In this document: piece by piece, positions 1-8,915 of the stretch
Layout: each line of letters begins with the position of its first letter
Position numbering within the stretch: position 1 is the first letter of the stretch
Source of the DNA: a virus
DNA length: 60,347 nucleotides
Reading direction: 5' to 3' (one strand)
IMG/VR virus record: IMGVR_UViG_3300015242_000026
Span: 1-60,347 of that record
Position numbers and translations under genes: made by a program
Notes under the pieces: model-generated
The model's database searches: none
What the model saw: only the letters and a program-made list of their open reading frames with translations
What the model was told of the DNA's origin: nothing

Positions 1-13
1 CTGCCGAAGGCTC
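1..13. repeat. Left copy of 13-bp terminal direct repeat
   Basis: The first 13 bases (CTGCCGAAGGCTC) are identical to the last 13 of the window (60335-60347). The repeat lies between the HNH/packaging end of the genome and the terminase genes, where a cos site is expected. It may be an assembly overlap of a circular molecule, a cohesive end written twice, or a short terminal redundancy; sequence alone cannot separate these. Confidence 0.8.
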
Positions 14-80
14 TCCCCCCAGCCCCGGGAATTTTAAACGGAGATCCACTGCATAATATTCGGTGACTCTCGGTAACCCG
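14..80. other. Packaging-proximal leader before terminase
   Basis: Non-coding leader, first very C-rich and then with a short AT-rich run (AATTTTAAA near 31-39), unusual in this genome. Together with 60127-60347 it forms the gap between the HNH nuclease gene and the small terminase gene, the usual place for cos and terminase-binding sites. No individual site can be named. Confidence 0.4.
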
Positions 81-407
81 ATGGCGGTGACTGTACGTGA
101 GATCTCGACCGTGACGGTGGGTAAGGGTCCGGTCGAGCTGGCCACCCGGGCGATGGTCCGCAGCATGGGCATCCTGACCCCCCGCCAGAAGCTCACCGCC
201 GCCGTCGCGGTCCGAGTCGCCGCGAACCTCGACGGCGAGGAAGACGGATCGAAGGCGTCCGCGCTGTCCCGCGAGCTGCGCCACCTGACGATGATCCTGA
301 TCCCGACCGCCGGCTCGACGTCCGTCGAGCCGGCGCACCTCGACCCGGTCGCGGCGCTGCGCGACGAGGTGGCGCGTAAGCGGCGTGAACGCGGGCAGGG
401 CGCGTGA
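81..407 (+). CDS. Probable terminase small subunit
   Basis: Likely DNA-recognition subunit of the packaging motor. It directly precedes the large subunit and overlaps it by 4 bases (GTGA), the normal actinophage order. The product (108 aa from ATG 81; GTG 63 is the alternative start) is a small helical protein with a LSRELR helix near residue 70 and a basic tail (RKRRERG), similar in size and composition to small terminases of this group. Neither start has a convincing Shine-Dalgarno. The call rests on position and composition; no diagnostic motif is visible. Confidence 0.7.
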   Translation: MAVTVREISTVTVGKGPVELATRAMVRSMGILTPRQKLTAAVAVRVAANLDGEEDGSKASALSRELRHLTMILIPTAGSTSVEPAHLDPVAALRDEVARKRRERGQGA

Positions 408-1933
408 GCGACCTCGTCGGCCGGCAGGAGCCGACGTTCCTGTGGGTGCCCGAGCACGATTTCAGCTTGGGAGCTGAAGTCATCGAGTTGGCCGCCGCGG
501 CCGGTCTGGTGCTGGACCCGTGGCAGCAGCTGCTGGTGAAACTCGCCTGCTCCGTCGACCCGGTCGACGCGTGGCTGTGTTTCGAGGTGTGCGTCATCGT
601 GTCCCGCCAGAACGGCAAGGGCAGCTTCCTGGAGGCGCTGGAGCTGGGCTGGCTGTATCTGTTCGGCGACCGGATGATCATCCATTCCGCGCACCTATTC
701 GAGACTTCTCGGGAGCATTTCCTGCGAATGCAGGCCCTTATCGGCGACAACGACGACTTTTCGCGGCGAATCCGCCGGATGCGCGAGGGTCGCGGCGCCG
801 AAGAGATAGAGCTGATCGGCGGGCAGCGACTCAAGTTCATGACCCGCAAGGGCGGCGCCGGCCGCGGGTTCACCGGCTCCAAGGTTGTCCTCGATGAGGC
901 CATGTACCTGGACGCGACGATGATGGCCGCGTCCCTGCCGACCCTGGCCACGATCCCCAACGCGCAGGTCGTCTACACCGGGTCGGCCGGGATGAAGCAC
1001 TCCACCCAACTCGCCGCGGTACGCCGGCGCGGATACGCCCGCAACGACCCGGCGCTGATGTTCGCCGAATGGGCCGCCGACAAGGCCGTCTACGGGCCGC
1101 ACGGTGAACTCCTCGCCGGTGACGACCCGGCCTCCCCGCAGACCTGGGCCAAGGTGAACCCCGGCCAAGGGATCCGGATCAGCGTCAGCTACATCCGCAA
1201 GGAGATGGCGACCTTGGGTGGACCCACGTCGAAAGAGTTCGGCACCGAACGGCTCGGGATCGGCGACTGGCCCGAGCAAGACGCAACGTGGGAAGTCATC
1301 GACAAGCAGACGTGGCAGTCCCGGGCCGACCAGGCAAGCCAGATCGTGGAGCGCGGGGCGATCGCCCTGGCCATCGACGCCGACCCGCAGCGGTCGATGG
1401 GCACCATCGGTGTCTGCGGGCTACGCGCCGACGGCCGCCGGCACATCGAGGTCATCGAACGGCACCGCGGCACCGGCTGGATCCTCGGCGCCAGCAGCGC
1501 CGCGGTCGGGAAGACCGACCCCGAGCCCGAGCATGAACTCTCCGACTGGGAACAGGCCATCGTCGACCGGATGACCGACCTGAAGACCCGCTACCGGCTA
1601 TGTGCGGTGGCGGTGCTGAAAACGTCAGCGGCGGCGAGCCTGATCGCGGCGCTGGTACGGGCAGGGTTGCCGGTGAAATCCCCGACCGAGATCGAGTACG
1701 CGCAGGCGTGCGGGGACCTGTTCGAGGCGGTTGTCGAGAAGGACACGCTCGTTCACCTCGACCAGCCGTCGATGAACGACGCGGCCGGCGCCGCGCGTAA
1801 GCGCAGCGGCGTCGAGGGTGGTTGGCGTTGGTCGCGGGAGTCCGCGGTGGACGCGGCACCGATCGTGGTCGGCACCCTGGCGCTGTGGGCACATGAGAGT
1901 TTCGCGCCTGTCCCTCGAAGCAAGATCTGGTAA
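404..1933 (+). CDS. terL: Terminase large subunit (packaging ATPase and nuclease)
   Basis: Motor that pumps DNA into the prohead and cuts it. In the 509-aa product the ATPase Walker A is SRQNGKGS (residues 67-74), of the RQNGK type usual in tailed-phage terminases, and Walker B is VVLDEA (161-166). The C-terminal nuclease shows the acidic LAIDADPQRS segment (Asp325) and a late VDAAPIVVG segment. Full length for the family. The GTG start overlaps the preceding stop. It is followed by a small membrane protein gene and the portal gene. Confidence 0.97.
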   Translation: MSDLVGRQEPTFLWVPEHDFSLGAEVIELAAAAGLVLDPWQQLLVKLACSVDPVDAWLCFEVCVIVSRQNGKGSFLEALELGWLYLFGDRMIIHSAHLFETSREHFLRMQALIGDNDDFSRRIRRMREGRGAEEIELIGGQRLKFMTRKGGAGRGFTGSKVVLDEAMYLDATMMAASLPTLATIPNAQVVYTGSAGMKHSTQLAAVRRRGYARNDPALMFAEWAADKAVYGPHGELLAGDDPASPQTWAKVNPGQGIRISVSYIRKEMATLGGPTSKEFGTERLGIGDWPEQDATWEVIDKQTWQSRADQASQIVERGAIALAIDADPQRSMGTIGVCGLRADGRRHIEVIERHRGTGWILGASSAAVGKTDPEPEHELSDWEQAIVDRMTDLKTRYRLCAVAVLKTSAAASLIAALVRAGLPVKSPTEIEYAQACGDLFEAVVEKDTLVHLDQPSMNDAAGAARKRSGVEGGWRWSRESAVDAAPIVVGTLALWAHESFAPVPRSKIW

Positions 1934-1944
1934 GGGAGCCACAT

Positions 1945-2196
1945 ATGATCCCGCAGGCCGACACCGAGGTGTCGTGGTTCGACCGAACCGCGCGACCGGC
2001 CGAACTGGCTCCGCGCCCGCGCATTCGTGGCCTGCGACTGCCCGCGCTCCCGTCGTGGCCGCTGGTCGCGCAGGTGGCCGGTGCGGTCGCTGCGCTGACC
2101 GGCGTGTACCAGGAGTGGGGCTCAGCGGTCGCGCTCATCGCCGCCGGCGTGGCCGCGGCTCTGATCGGCGCGCTGCGCGAGGCAGGCAAGATCTAA
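1945..2196 (+). CDS. Small two-helix membrane protein
   Basis: 83 aa: a polar, Arg/Pro-rich N-terminal 35 residues, then two hydrophobic segments (about 41-57 and 62-76) and a short basic tail (REAGKI), so probably a hairpin in the membrane. It lies 11 bases after terL and 1 base before the portal gene, with AGGGAG ahead of ATG 1945. Small membrane genes occur at this place in other actinophages, but their role is unknown. Not a holin by position. Confidence 0.75.
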   Translation: MIPQADTEVSWFDRTARPAELAPRPRIRGLRLPALPSWPLVAQVAGAVAALTGVYQEWGSAVALIAAGVAAALIGALREAGKI

Positions 2197-2197
2197 C

Positions 2198-3433
2198 ATG
2201 GGTCTCGGCCGGTTGTTCACGCGTTCGACGCGCTACACCGCGACCGACACGGTGACCGGCCAGACCGCTACGTACACCGTCATCGACAACATGGCCCCCG
2301 ACTGGCCGTCGGCGGCGTATCAGGGTGGGATGGGTATCCCCGGCGCCTGGCGGGCCGCGACGCTGCTGTCCGACCTGCTCGGGTCAGTGCCGTGGGATGC
2401 CTACCGGCAGCCGATCGGACAGCCGGAAACAAAGATCGAGCCGACACCGCCGATACTGGACCAGCCGGCCCCGCCGGACACCCGCATGACGACGTTCTCC
2501 TCATGGGGTCTGGATCTGATCTGGCACGGCAACGCCGTCGGGGTGATCGCCGCGCGTAACGCGCTGGGCTGGCCGACCGCCGCCCTGCCGATACCGGCGC
2601 AGTTCGTCGGGGTGCGGCGGGTGACACCGTTCATCGACTCGCCGCTGCCGGTCGGTGCGCTCGAGTACCAGATCGGGGAGATGAAGCTCGGCTCCCAGGA
2701 CGTCATCCACGTCAAGGGTCCGTGCCAGCCCGGCGCGGTACGCGGTCTGGGCGTGCTGGAAACCCAGCTGAACACGCTCAGCCTGGCGACCGAGCAGGCC
2801 CGGCAGGCCCGCTCGGTGTCTACACACGGCGTGCCGTCGGGCATCCTCGAGTCGTCCAACCCGGATCTGACCGATGACGAAGCCCGCGACTTGAAGGCCG
2901 GTTGGCTGGCGTCGCAGCAGTCCCGCACGATCGCCGTGCTCAATCCGAGCGTGAAGTTCACGCCGTTGTCCTGGAACCCCGAGCAGATGGAACTGGTCGC
3001 GGCCCGCCAGATGACGCTGAACGAGCTGGAGTTGGTGTTCGGGCTGCCGGTCGGCTGGCTGGGCGGGATGAACAGCGCCCGCCAATACTCTAATATCGAA
3101 CAAGACGCCGTTAATCTGCTGAAATTCAGCCTTAACGGTCACCTGTCCCGGTTCGAGCAGACCCTCTCGCTGGCCTTACCTCGCGGCACGGTGGCCCGCG
3201 CCAACGTCGACTCTGTGCTGCGCGCGGACACATTGACTCGCTATCAGGCCCACGCGATCGGCATCGCGAGCGGCTTCCTCACCGTTGATGAGGCTCGCGA
3301 CCTGGAGCACCGGCCGCCGCTACCCGACAAGCCGGCGATGGCTGACCCGTTCGCGGTCGGCGCAAGTCCGACCAGCGCCGATGCACCGCCCAGCAACACC
3401 AATCCGATGATGAATGGAGGGCCGCAGCCGTGA
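2198..3433 (+). CDS. Portal protein (HK97 type)
   Basis: Forms the dodecameric DNA gate at the capsid vertex and docks terminase. The 411-aa product has the family hallmarks: an early WRAATLLSDLLGSVPWD segment, the central SWGLDLIWHGNA region and the C-terminal RQYSNIEQDAVNLLKFSL block (about residues 297-314). A Pro/Asn-rich tail ends it. The next gene starts inside its stop (GTGA). Confidence 0.95.
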   Translation: MGLGRLFTRSTRYTATDTVTGQTATYTVIDNMAPDWPSAAYQGGMGIPGAWRAATLLSDLLGSVPWDAYRQPIGQPETKIEPTPPILDQPAPPDTRMTTFSSWGLDLIWHGNAVGVIAARNALGWPTAALPIPAQFVGVRRVTPFIDSPLPVGALEYQIGEMKLGSQDVIHVKGPCQPGAVRGLGVLETQLNTLSLATEQARQARSVSTHGVPSGILESSNPDLTDDEARDLKAGWLASQQSRTIAVLNPSVKFTPLSWNPEQMELVAARQMTLNELELVFGLPVGWLGGMNSARQYSNIEQDAVNLLKFSLNGHLSRFEQTLSLALPRGTVARANVDSVLRADTLTRYQAHAIGIASGFLTVDEARDLEHRPPLPDKPAMADPFAVGASPTSADAPPSNTNPMMNGGPQP

Positions 3434-3837
3434 CCGAGAAGACCCCGGCGCAGACCACGAAGACGACGGTGACGGCCGGCCCGGCGAAGACCGTCACCGA
3501 GACAACGAAGACCCAAGCCGGCGACGGGGAGCACACGACCACCGTCCAGACCCAGGTCCGGCCCGGCGGCGGATCAGAGACCCGCACCGACGTGAAGACA
3601 CCGGCGCCCGGCGAGTGTGTGGTCGACGACGGCACGCACCACACCGGACGGGCCGTGCCGGGCACGAAGGTGTGTTCGGCGCACACGTTCCGCTACCACA
3701 ACGACGGAACACCCCGGGACCCGGCGCAGACGGGGCAGGCGCCGAAGGTCGTCGAGAAGGACACGCTGGTCGACACCGATCCAAGGAACCAGGAGATGGT
3801 CCGAGCCGCGCAGTCGCGTGAGGTACGGACGTCCTGA
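3430..3837 (+). CDS. Thr-rich protein between portal and protease
   Basis: 135 aa, not recognised. The first 60 residues are low-complexity Thr/Lys/Glu (TEKTPAQTTKTTVTAG), without membrane segments. The second half holds two Cys in an ordinary globular context (GECVVDDGTH, TKVCSAHTF) and a charged C-terminus. GTG 3430 overlaps the portal stop and TGATG links it to the protease gene, so it is translated with the head genes. It may be a minor head or scaffold-like protein, but nothing in the sequence proves that. Confidence 0.6.
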   Translation: MTEKTPAQTTKTTVTAGPAKTVTETTKTQAGDGEHTTTVQTQVRPGGGSETRTDVKTPAPGECVVDDGTHHTGRAVPGTKVCSAHTFRYHNDGTPRDPAQTGQAPKVVEKDTLVDTDPRNQEMVRAAQSREVRTS

Positions 3838-4781
3838 TGGCCGTCAGCGAGCGGCCGTGGGGCCGGTACGCCGAAGCGGAGTACAGCTCGTCGGAGTGGC
3901 GGTCGGCGTGCCTGGTCGACACGGGCATCGGCGACCCCGACGCGAAGTCGCGGTACAAGCTGCCCGTCCGTGAGCCCATGGGCGAGGTGAACCGCGGTGC
4001 CGTCCAGGCGGCCGCCGGCGGGCTCGCCGCGGTGCGCGGGATCTCGTCGGACATGCGCTCATCGGTCGGCCGGCAGCTGGTCGCACTGCTTCGTGACGTG
4101 GGCGAGGAACCCCCGGAAGGGCTGATGACTATGGCCGGACTACGCGACGCCCGGGACACCCCGGCGGTCGACACCGCTACGCCGCTGTACCGGTCGTTCG
4201 CCCCAGACCTTGAGGTCAAGCACGGCGGGGACGGCCGGACCGTGTACGGCATCGCCGTGCCCTACAACGCGCCGACCCGCATCGACGGTGAGCTGGTCGA
4301 GCAGTTCGCCCGCGGGGCGTTCAACCACCAGGTCCGCGACCCGGGCCGGGTCAAGTTCGCCCGCGAGCACGTCATGCTGGGCGGGTCGCTCATCGGTGCG
4401 TTGTCCGCGATGCGCGACGACGCCGCCGGGTTGTACGTGGAGATGCGGGCATCGCGGACCCCGGTCGGCGACGAGACGCTCGAGCTGGTGAAGGACGGTG
4501 CGCTCGACCAGTTGTCCATCATGTTCCGGGAACGGCAGAACCGGCGGCTGGCCGGCGGCGTCACCGAGCGGGTGAAGGCCCACCTCGCCGAGGTCGCGGT
4601 GGTGATGGAAGGCGCCTACGGGGACCTGGCCACCGCGGCGGGCGTCCGGTCCGCGCAGGTCCCGGCTGCGGCGCTGGATCTGGACCTGCGGGCCGCCGCC
4701 GAAACGTATCTGGTCGGTGGGCTACCCGAGCCGACCGACAACGAGCTTGTCATCCGCGCGATCGAGCTTGGGCTGTTCTGA
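3837..4781 (+). CDS. Prohead maturation protease with extra N-terminal domain
   Basis: HK97-family (U35) serine protease that trims capsid and scaffold during head maturation. The protease core starts near residue 120 (FAPDLEVKHGGDGRTVYGIA); the likely catalytic His178 lies in FAREHVM and Ser227 in LDQLSIMF. Residues 1-100 form a separate charged module (YSSSEWRSACLVDTG, later a VGRQLVALL helix) not needed in minimal family members. No separate scaffold gene is seen, so the N-terminal module or the capsid delta-domain may fill that role (inference). Confidence 0.92.
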   Translation: MAVSERPWGRYAEAEYSSSEWRSACLVDTGIGDPDAKSRYKLPVREPMGEVNRGAVQAAAGGLAAVRGISSDMRSSVGRQLVALLRDVGEEPPEGLMTMAGLRDARDTPAVDTATPLYRSFAPDLEVKHGGDGRTVYGIAVPYNAPTRIDGELVEQFARGAFNHQVRDPGRVKFAREHVMLGGSLIGALSAMRDDAAGLYVEMRASRTPVGDETLELVKDGALDQLSIMFRERQNRRLAGGVTERVKAHLAEVAVVMEGAYGDLATAAGVRSAQVPAAALDLDLRAAAETYLVGGLPEPTDNELVIRAIELGLF

Positions 4782-4948
4782 CCGACTGTTATCGTCCGAC
4801 CTACATGTAAGCGCTGGACACCGGCCCCCCCGCCTATCGACGTGAACCCCCCGGCCCCTCAAAGAATGCCGGCACCTTCACCTCTCGACGCGGGCCCCCC
4901 GGTCACTCGGAGCATTCCAATCCTTGTGATCCCTGGAGGGGTTCGGCC
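4782..4948 (+). other. C-rich leader before the capsid gene
   Basis: 167 bases with no supportable gene. It contains C-runs and two similar blocks (TCGACGTGAACCCCCCGG at 4836-4853 and a related TCGACGCG...CCCCCCGG around 4885-4902). A good Shine-Dalgarno (CTGGAGGGG) sits about 10 bases before ATG 4949. It may hold a promoter or leader that raises capsid expression; no clear -10/-35 pair was found. Confidence 0.4.
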
Positions 4949-6313
4949 ATGGCCGAGAACGTCTATCTGCGTTCCATCCGCGAGCAGTACGACTCGCTCA
5001 AGAAGTCCATTGAAGGTCTGCAAACCCGGGCGACCGAGGCGAAGCGTGACCTGACCAACGAAGAGCTGCGCAGCATCATCGAACAGGGCGACAAGGCGAA
5101 GCTCCTGTACACCCAGATCGAGGACCTGTCCGAGATCGAGCTGCGCAACGCCAAGGTCGCGGCGATGCAGGAACGGGTGTCTTCGGCGATGGCCGCCGGC
5201 GCGGCGACCAAGCCCGACGAGCCGGTCGACGACGATCAGAGCGTCGACGATGGTACCCAGCTTCGCAACCTGGGCGGCGCCCGGACGCAGGACCGCGACC
5301 CCGGCTTCTACACCCGGGCGTCGCAGCATTCCTTCCTCGGCGACCAGTACCGGGCCGCCCGGCTCGGCGACGACGCGGCGAAGGCCCGGCTGACCAAGCA
5401 CTCCAACGCGATGCGCGACAACACCCACCTGCGTGACGTGCTCGGCGCTGGTGCGTCCACGTTCGGCGCCGGTCTGGTTCCGCCGATCTGGCTGGCCGAA
5501 CAGTTCGCGCCGATCCTGCACCGACGCCTGCGGGTGGCCAGCGTGTTGCGGCAGGTGCCGTGGGCCGGCCCGTTCCCGTGGACGATCCCGATCGCCGGCA
5601 CGGTGGCATCCGGATCGACCATTACGGAAGGCGTCAACAGCACGGAGACCGACCCGGGCTATTCGACGATTACGGTCACGCCGTCGACCATCATGGGCTA
5701 CTCCGAGGTGTCCCGGCAGATGCTCGAGGCCAGCAACCCCGCCGTCGATGCGATCATCTGGGGTGACCTGACGGGCGACTTCCTGGACCGCTGCGAGACG
5801 GCGGTTATCACCGCGCTCGAGGCGCAGACGTCGGTCAACCTGGCCACGGTCCTGGACAACACCCTGGCGACCAACATGCGCAACGGCGTGTTGGATGCGA
5901 TCGCGGCGGTGTCGGACAACTCCGGCGGGGACGCGGACGTGTTCGTCAGTAAGAACTCGAAGTGGGTCGGCTACCTGAAGCTGACCGACTCGACGAACCG
6001 GCCGCTGGTGCTGTCGCAGCGCTACAACCCGCAGAACGCGATCGGCCAGGGCAACGACCTGCAGGCGTTCCGGTCCCCGATTCAGGGCGACCTGGAAAGC
6101 CTCATGGTGGTCACCTCGCCGACCGTCGGCACGATGCGCGGTTTCGTCATCAACTCGCAGGAAATCCTGTACCAGAACAGCCCGCCGATGCAGTTCCAGT
6201 TCGAGCAGCCCGCCGGCCCGGCGCTGATCCGGATCGGCATATGGGGATACATGGCCGTGTCGACCGCGCGGCGGCCGAAAGCGATAACGAAGATTGTTTA
6301 CAGCAACAACTGA
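4949..6313 (+). CDS. Major capsid protein (HK97 fold)
   Basis: 454 aa. Residues 1-85 are charged and predicted coiled coil (SIREQYDSLKKSIEGLQ), the delta-domain that guides assembly and is usually removed by the protease encoded just upstream. The rest has HK97-fold landmarks: LVPPIWLAEQFAPIL near 172, a TIPIAGTVASGSTITEG turn and the repeated STI/VTPSTIMGYSEVSRQML strands, then an RRPKAITKI terminus. Strong RBS. The distance from the protease gene allows separate, high-level expression. Confidence 0.96.
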   Translation: MAENVYLRSIREQYDSLKKSIEGLQTRATEAKRDLTNEELRSIIEQGDKAKLLYTQIEDLSEIELRNAKVAAMQERVSSAMAAGAATKPDEPVDDDQSVDDGTQLRNLGGARTQDRDPGFYTRASQHSFLGDQYRAARLGDDAAKARLTKHSNAMRDNTHLRDVLGAGASTFGAGLVPPIWLAEQFAPILHRRLRVASVLRQVPWAGPFPWTIPIAGTVASGSTITEGVNSTETDPGYSTITVTPSTIMGYSEVSRQMLEASNPAVDAIIWGDLTGDFLDRCETAVITALEAQTSVNLATVLDNTLATNMRNGVLDAIAAVSDNSGGDADVFVSKNSKWVGYLKLTDSTNRPLVLSQRYNPQNAIGQGNDLQAFRSPIQGDLESLMVVTSPTVGTMRGFVINSQEILYQNSPPMQFQFEQPAGPALIRIGIWGYMAVSTARRPKAITKIVYSNN

Positions 6314-6322
6314 GGAGCCGCA

Positions 6323-6589
6323 GTGCAGAAACCATCGGTCGGCCGGATCGTGCATGTGGTCGGCGGTCCGGCTGTGTCGAACGGTGCCGACGTGGCGCCG
6401 GGGATCGTCACACGCGTGTGGTCCGAGTCGCCCGACGGGGACTTCTGGACGATAAACGCGACGGTGTTCCCCGACTGCGGGATCTCGCCGGCTCAGTCCG
6501 CGTCGTCGGTGTACCTGTACGAAACCGAAGAGGTGGCCCGGGAACGCAGCAGTGCGAATGCTGCCGCGTTCTGGCCGCCGCGAGCGTGA
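6323..6589 (+). CDS. Small capsid-adjacent protein
   Basis: 88 aa starting at GTG 6323 after GAGGAGCCGCA. It begins QKPSVGRIVHVVGGP and has a compact beta-rich core (DFWTINATVFPDCG, SSVYLYETEEVAR). Proteins of this form often follow capsid genes of actinophages and are also found free in actinobacterial genomes; no function is established. A head-decoration role is possible from position only. Confidence 0.65.
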   Translation: MQKPSVGRIVHVVGGPAVSNGADVAPGIVTRVWSESPDGDFWTINATVFPDCGISPAQSASSVYLYETEEVARERSSANAAAFWPPRA

Positions 6590-6595
6590 GGAGCG

Positions 6596-6733
6596 ATGAA
6601 CGTGGGAGGCAAGGCCAGCAAGGGGACGCCGCCTGATGGCCGGTTGTCCGAAAACAAGTCCGGCAGCGGGAGCAAACCTGCGGCCAGCAAACCGTCCGGC
6701 TACGGCTCGAAGTCCGGCGGCAAGGGCAAGTGA
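6596..6733 (+). CDS. 45-aa Lys/Ser/Gly-rich protein
   Basis: Very short gene (ATG 6596) with GAGGAGCG just before the start and a stop that overlaps the next reading frame (GTGA). The product is almost all Lys, Ser, Gly and Pro (ends SGYGSKSGGKGK), basic and probably disordered. Similar tiny basic proteins sit beside capsid genes in other actinophages. It may bind DNA or the capsid surface; this is inference. Confidence 0.6.
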   Translation: MNVGGKASKGTPPDGRLSENKSGSGSKPAASKPSGYGSKSGGKGK

Positions 6734-6750
6734 GCGAAGAGAGGTCATCT

Positions 6751-8169
6751 GTGCCGAACGCCACCGGGGACGGGCTTGTCCAGGTCGCCTACCTGCACGG
6801 CAACGATGTGCGCCACTCGTGGCACGAGTCGATGCGGCGACTGTACGAGCACGACCGGGTGGCGTTCGGCCGGATCTCCGGTACGAAGGGCCCACTCAAC
6901 ATCCGGTGCGGGACCGGCCAGCTGGTCCTCAAGCGCAACTACGCCGTCAAGCTGTTCCTGGACGGCACGCCGCACGAGTGGCTGTGGATGATCGACACCG
7001 ACATGGGCTTCGCGCCGGACGTCGTCGAACGCCTGGTGCAGTCCGCGCATCCGGTCGACCGGCCGGTGGTCGGTGCGCTGTGCTTCACGTTGTCGGACGC
7101 CGCCTACGACGGAATGAACGGCATGCGTACCAGCCTGGTGCCGACCATCTACCGGATGGGGCACACCCGCGAGGGTCACGCCACGTTCAGCCACTTCGGC
7201 GACTACCCGACCAACACGATGATCCAGGTCGCCGCCACCGGCGCCGCGTGCATCCTGTTTCACCGCTCCGTCTTGGAGAAGGTCCGCGCTGATCACGGCG
7301 ATCACTGGTTTGACCAGATGTACAACGAAGACGGCCAGATGGTCGGCGAGGACTTCGCGTTGTGCATGCGGCTGGGCGCGGCCGGCATCCCGATCTGGGT
7401 GCATTCCGGCATCCCGACCAACCACCACAAGGATGTCTGGATCTCCGAGGACGACTACCGGCTGCAGGCCGACCCGCCACAGCCGGCCGACACGGAGACC
7501 GCTGTGCTGGTGCCGGTGATGAAGCGCCCGCACAACGCGGCCCCGTTCATGGCCAGCCTGCGCGCGTCCACCGGCCTGGCCCGGGTGTACGCCATCGCCG
7601 ACCCGGACGATCCGGACACGATCGAAGCGTGGGAGGAAGCCGGCGCGACCGTGATCGTCCGGCCGGGCTCGGCCGGCACGTTCGCCGAGAAGATCAATCT
7701 CGGGTACCGGACGACGATCGAGCCGTGGCTGTTCATCGCCGGTGACGACGCCCGGTTCACCGGAGACTGGCTCGACCAGGCCCAGCACATCGCCCGACTA
7801 TCCGGCGCGAAAGTGATCGGCACCAACGACCTCAGCAACCCGCGGGTCCTGGCCGGCGAGCACGCCACCCACCTACTCATCGACCGGGAGTACATCGACG
7901 GGGAGGGCGGAAGCTGGGACGGGCCGGGCGCGATCGCGCACGAGGGCTATCGGCACTGGTTCGTCGACGATGAGATCGTCTACGCCGCCAAGCAGCGCGG
8001 CGCGTGGGCGATGGCCCCAGCATCGATCGTGCCGCACCTGCATCCGCTGTGGGGCAAGGGCGTGACCGACGAGGTATACGAACTGGGCCAGTCCCATGCC
8101 GAGACGGACGGCAAACTGTTCGAGGCGCGCTGCAGTAAATACCTGCTGGCGGCATCCGATGCACGCTGA
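6751..8169 (+). CDS. Two-domain glycosyltransferase (GT-A fold)
   Basis: 472 aa. Residues about 1-240 look like a GT-A sugar transferase with a DxD-type motif in WMIDTDMGFAPD and an acidic VGEDFALCMR segment; residues about 250-470 form a second GT-A-like domain (VLVPVMKRPHNAAPF, then IAGDDARFTGDW as its DxD-like site). It would add sugar to a virion or host target. GTG 6751 is preferred over GTG 6730 because GAGAGG lies 6 bases before it. The next gene is a methyltransferase, overlapping by 11 bases, so the two likely act together on capsid or tail glycans. Confidence 0.85.
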   Translation: MPNATGDGLVQVAYLHGNDVRHSWHESMRRLYEHDRVAFGRISGTKGPLNIRCGTGQLVLKRNYAVKLFLDGTPHEWLWMIDTDMGFAPDVVERLVQSAHPVDRPVVGALCFTLSDAAYDGMNGMRTSLVPTIYRMGHTREGHATFSHFGDYPTNTMIQVAATGAACILFHRSVLEKVRADHGDHWFDQMYNEDGQMVGEDFALCMRLGAAGIPIWVHSGIPTNHHKDVWISEDDYRLQADPPQPADTETAVLVPVMKRPHNAAPFMASLRASTGLARVYAIADPDDPDTIEAWEEAGATVIVRPGSAGTFAEKINLGYRTTIEPWLFIAGDDARFTGDWLDQAQHIARLSGAKVIGTNDLSNPRVLAGEHATHLLIDREYIDGEGGSWDGPGAIAHEGYRHWFVDDEIVYAAKQRGAWAMAPASIVPHLHPLWGKGVTDEVYELGQSHAETDGKLFEARCSKYLLAASDAR

Positions 8170-8704
8170 GGCCTTGGAATGGGTGCGCCGGCACGCCACC
8201 ACTCGCGCGGTGTCGGTGCTCGACCTCGGCGGCCGCAACATCAACGGCTCCCCGCGCGCCCTGTTCCCCAACGCGTCCGTGTACCGGACGCTCGACATCG
8301 CCGACGGCCCCGGCGTCGACATCGTCGCGGACGCGTCCACCTGGATCCCCGACCAGATGTACGACGTGGTCGTCTGCTGCGAGACGTTCGAGCACACCGC
8401 GTCGTGGCCGCAGATCTGCACCACGGCGTACGTGGCGTGCAAGCCCGGTGGCCTGCTGATCCTGACGATGGCCGGTCCTGGACGGCCGGACCACTCCGGT
8501 ATCGACGGCGGGTGGACGCTGCACCCCGGCGAGCACTACGGCAATGTCGAGCCCGGCGAGCTGTGGCGGGCGCTACACGACTGCGGGTGGCGGAAAATCC
8601 TCGTCGACTACCAGCCCAGCCCGGCCGACACCCGGGCAACCGCGGTCCGCCCGAAGGTGCCGGCCTTCGTTGAACTCGCCGCGCAGTCGGTGACGTATGG
8701 CTGA
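8159..8704 (+). CDS. SAM-dependent methyltransferase (class I)
   Basis: 181 aa from ATG 8159, which overlaps the end of the glycosyltransferase gene. The SAM site is visible: VLDLGGRNING (motif I), the acidic YRTLDIADGPGVDIVAD loop (motifs II/III) and DVVVCCETFEH (motif IV, similar to the YDVVVCSEVLEH type of Methyltransf_11 enzymes). The late LHPGEHYGNV segment fits a small-molecule or sugar acceptor better than DNA. It probably methylates the sugar added by its neighbour. Confidence 0.85.
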   Translation: MHAEALEWVRRHATTRAVSVLDLGGRNINGSPRALFPNASVYRTLDIADGPGVDIVADASTWIPDQMYDVVVCCETFEHTASWPQICTTAYVACKPGGLLILTMAGPGRPDHSGIDGGWTLHPGEHYGNVEPGELWRALHDCGWRKILVDYQPSPADTRATAVRPKVPAFVELAAQSVTYG

Positions 8705-8915
8705 GTTGCGGACGGCGAAGATACAGATTGTTCTCGATGCGGTGATCGTCCGACCGGGAGACACTCTGGTTCTCCGCTTTCACCAGGAACTGACCCCAGA
8801 GGAAGCCGCCGAGATCAAACAGCGGCTGGCCGAATACATGCCGGACGTGTCGGCGGTAATCCTCAACGCTGAACAGATGCTGGTCTACCGACCGAACGAC
8901 GATCCGACGGAGTGA
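8697..8915 (+). CDS. 72-aa hypothetical protein
   Basis: Small alpha/beta protein (VLDAVIVRPGDTLVLRF, then a LTPEEAAEIKQRLAEYMP helix). ATG 8697 overlaps the methyltransferase stop. The pattern, strands and then a helix with an acidic end, is common beside phage connector genes; no function is known. Confidence 0.6.
   Translation: MAELRTAKIQIVLDAVIVRPGDTLVLRFHQELTPEEAAEIKQRLAEYMPDVSAVILNAEQMLVYRPNDDPTE

Noticed and set aside
193-960. 255-aa minus-strand frame opposite terL
   Set aside because: Shadow of the terminase gene; Arg/Ser/Pro composition only.
4859-6895. 678-aa minus-strand frame opposite the capsid gene
   Set aside because: It is the mirror of GC-rich codons of the major capsid gene; Arg/Val/Gly-rich with no family pattern.
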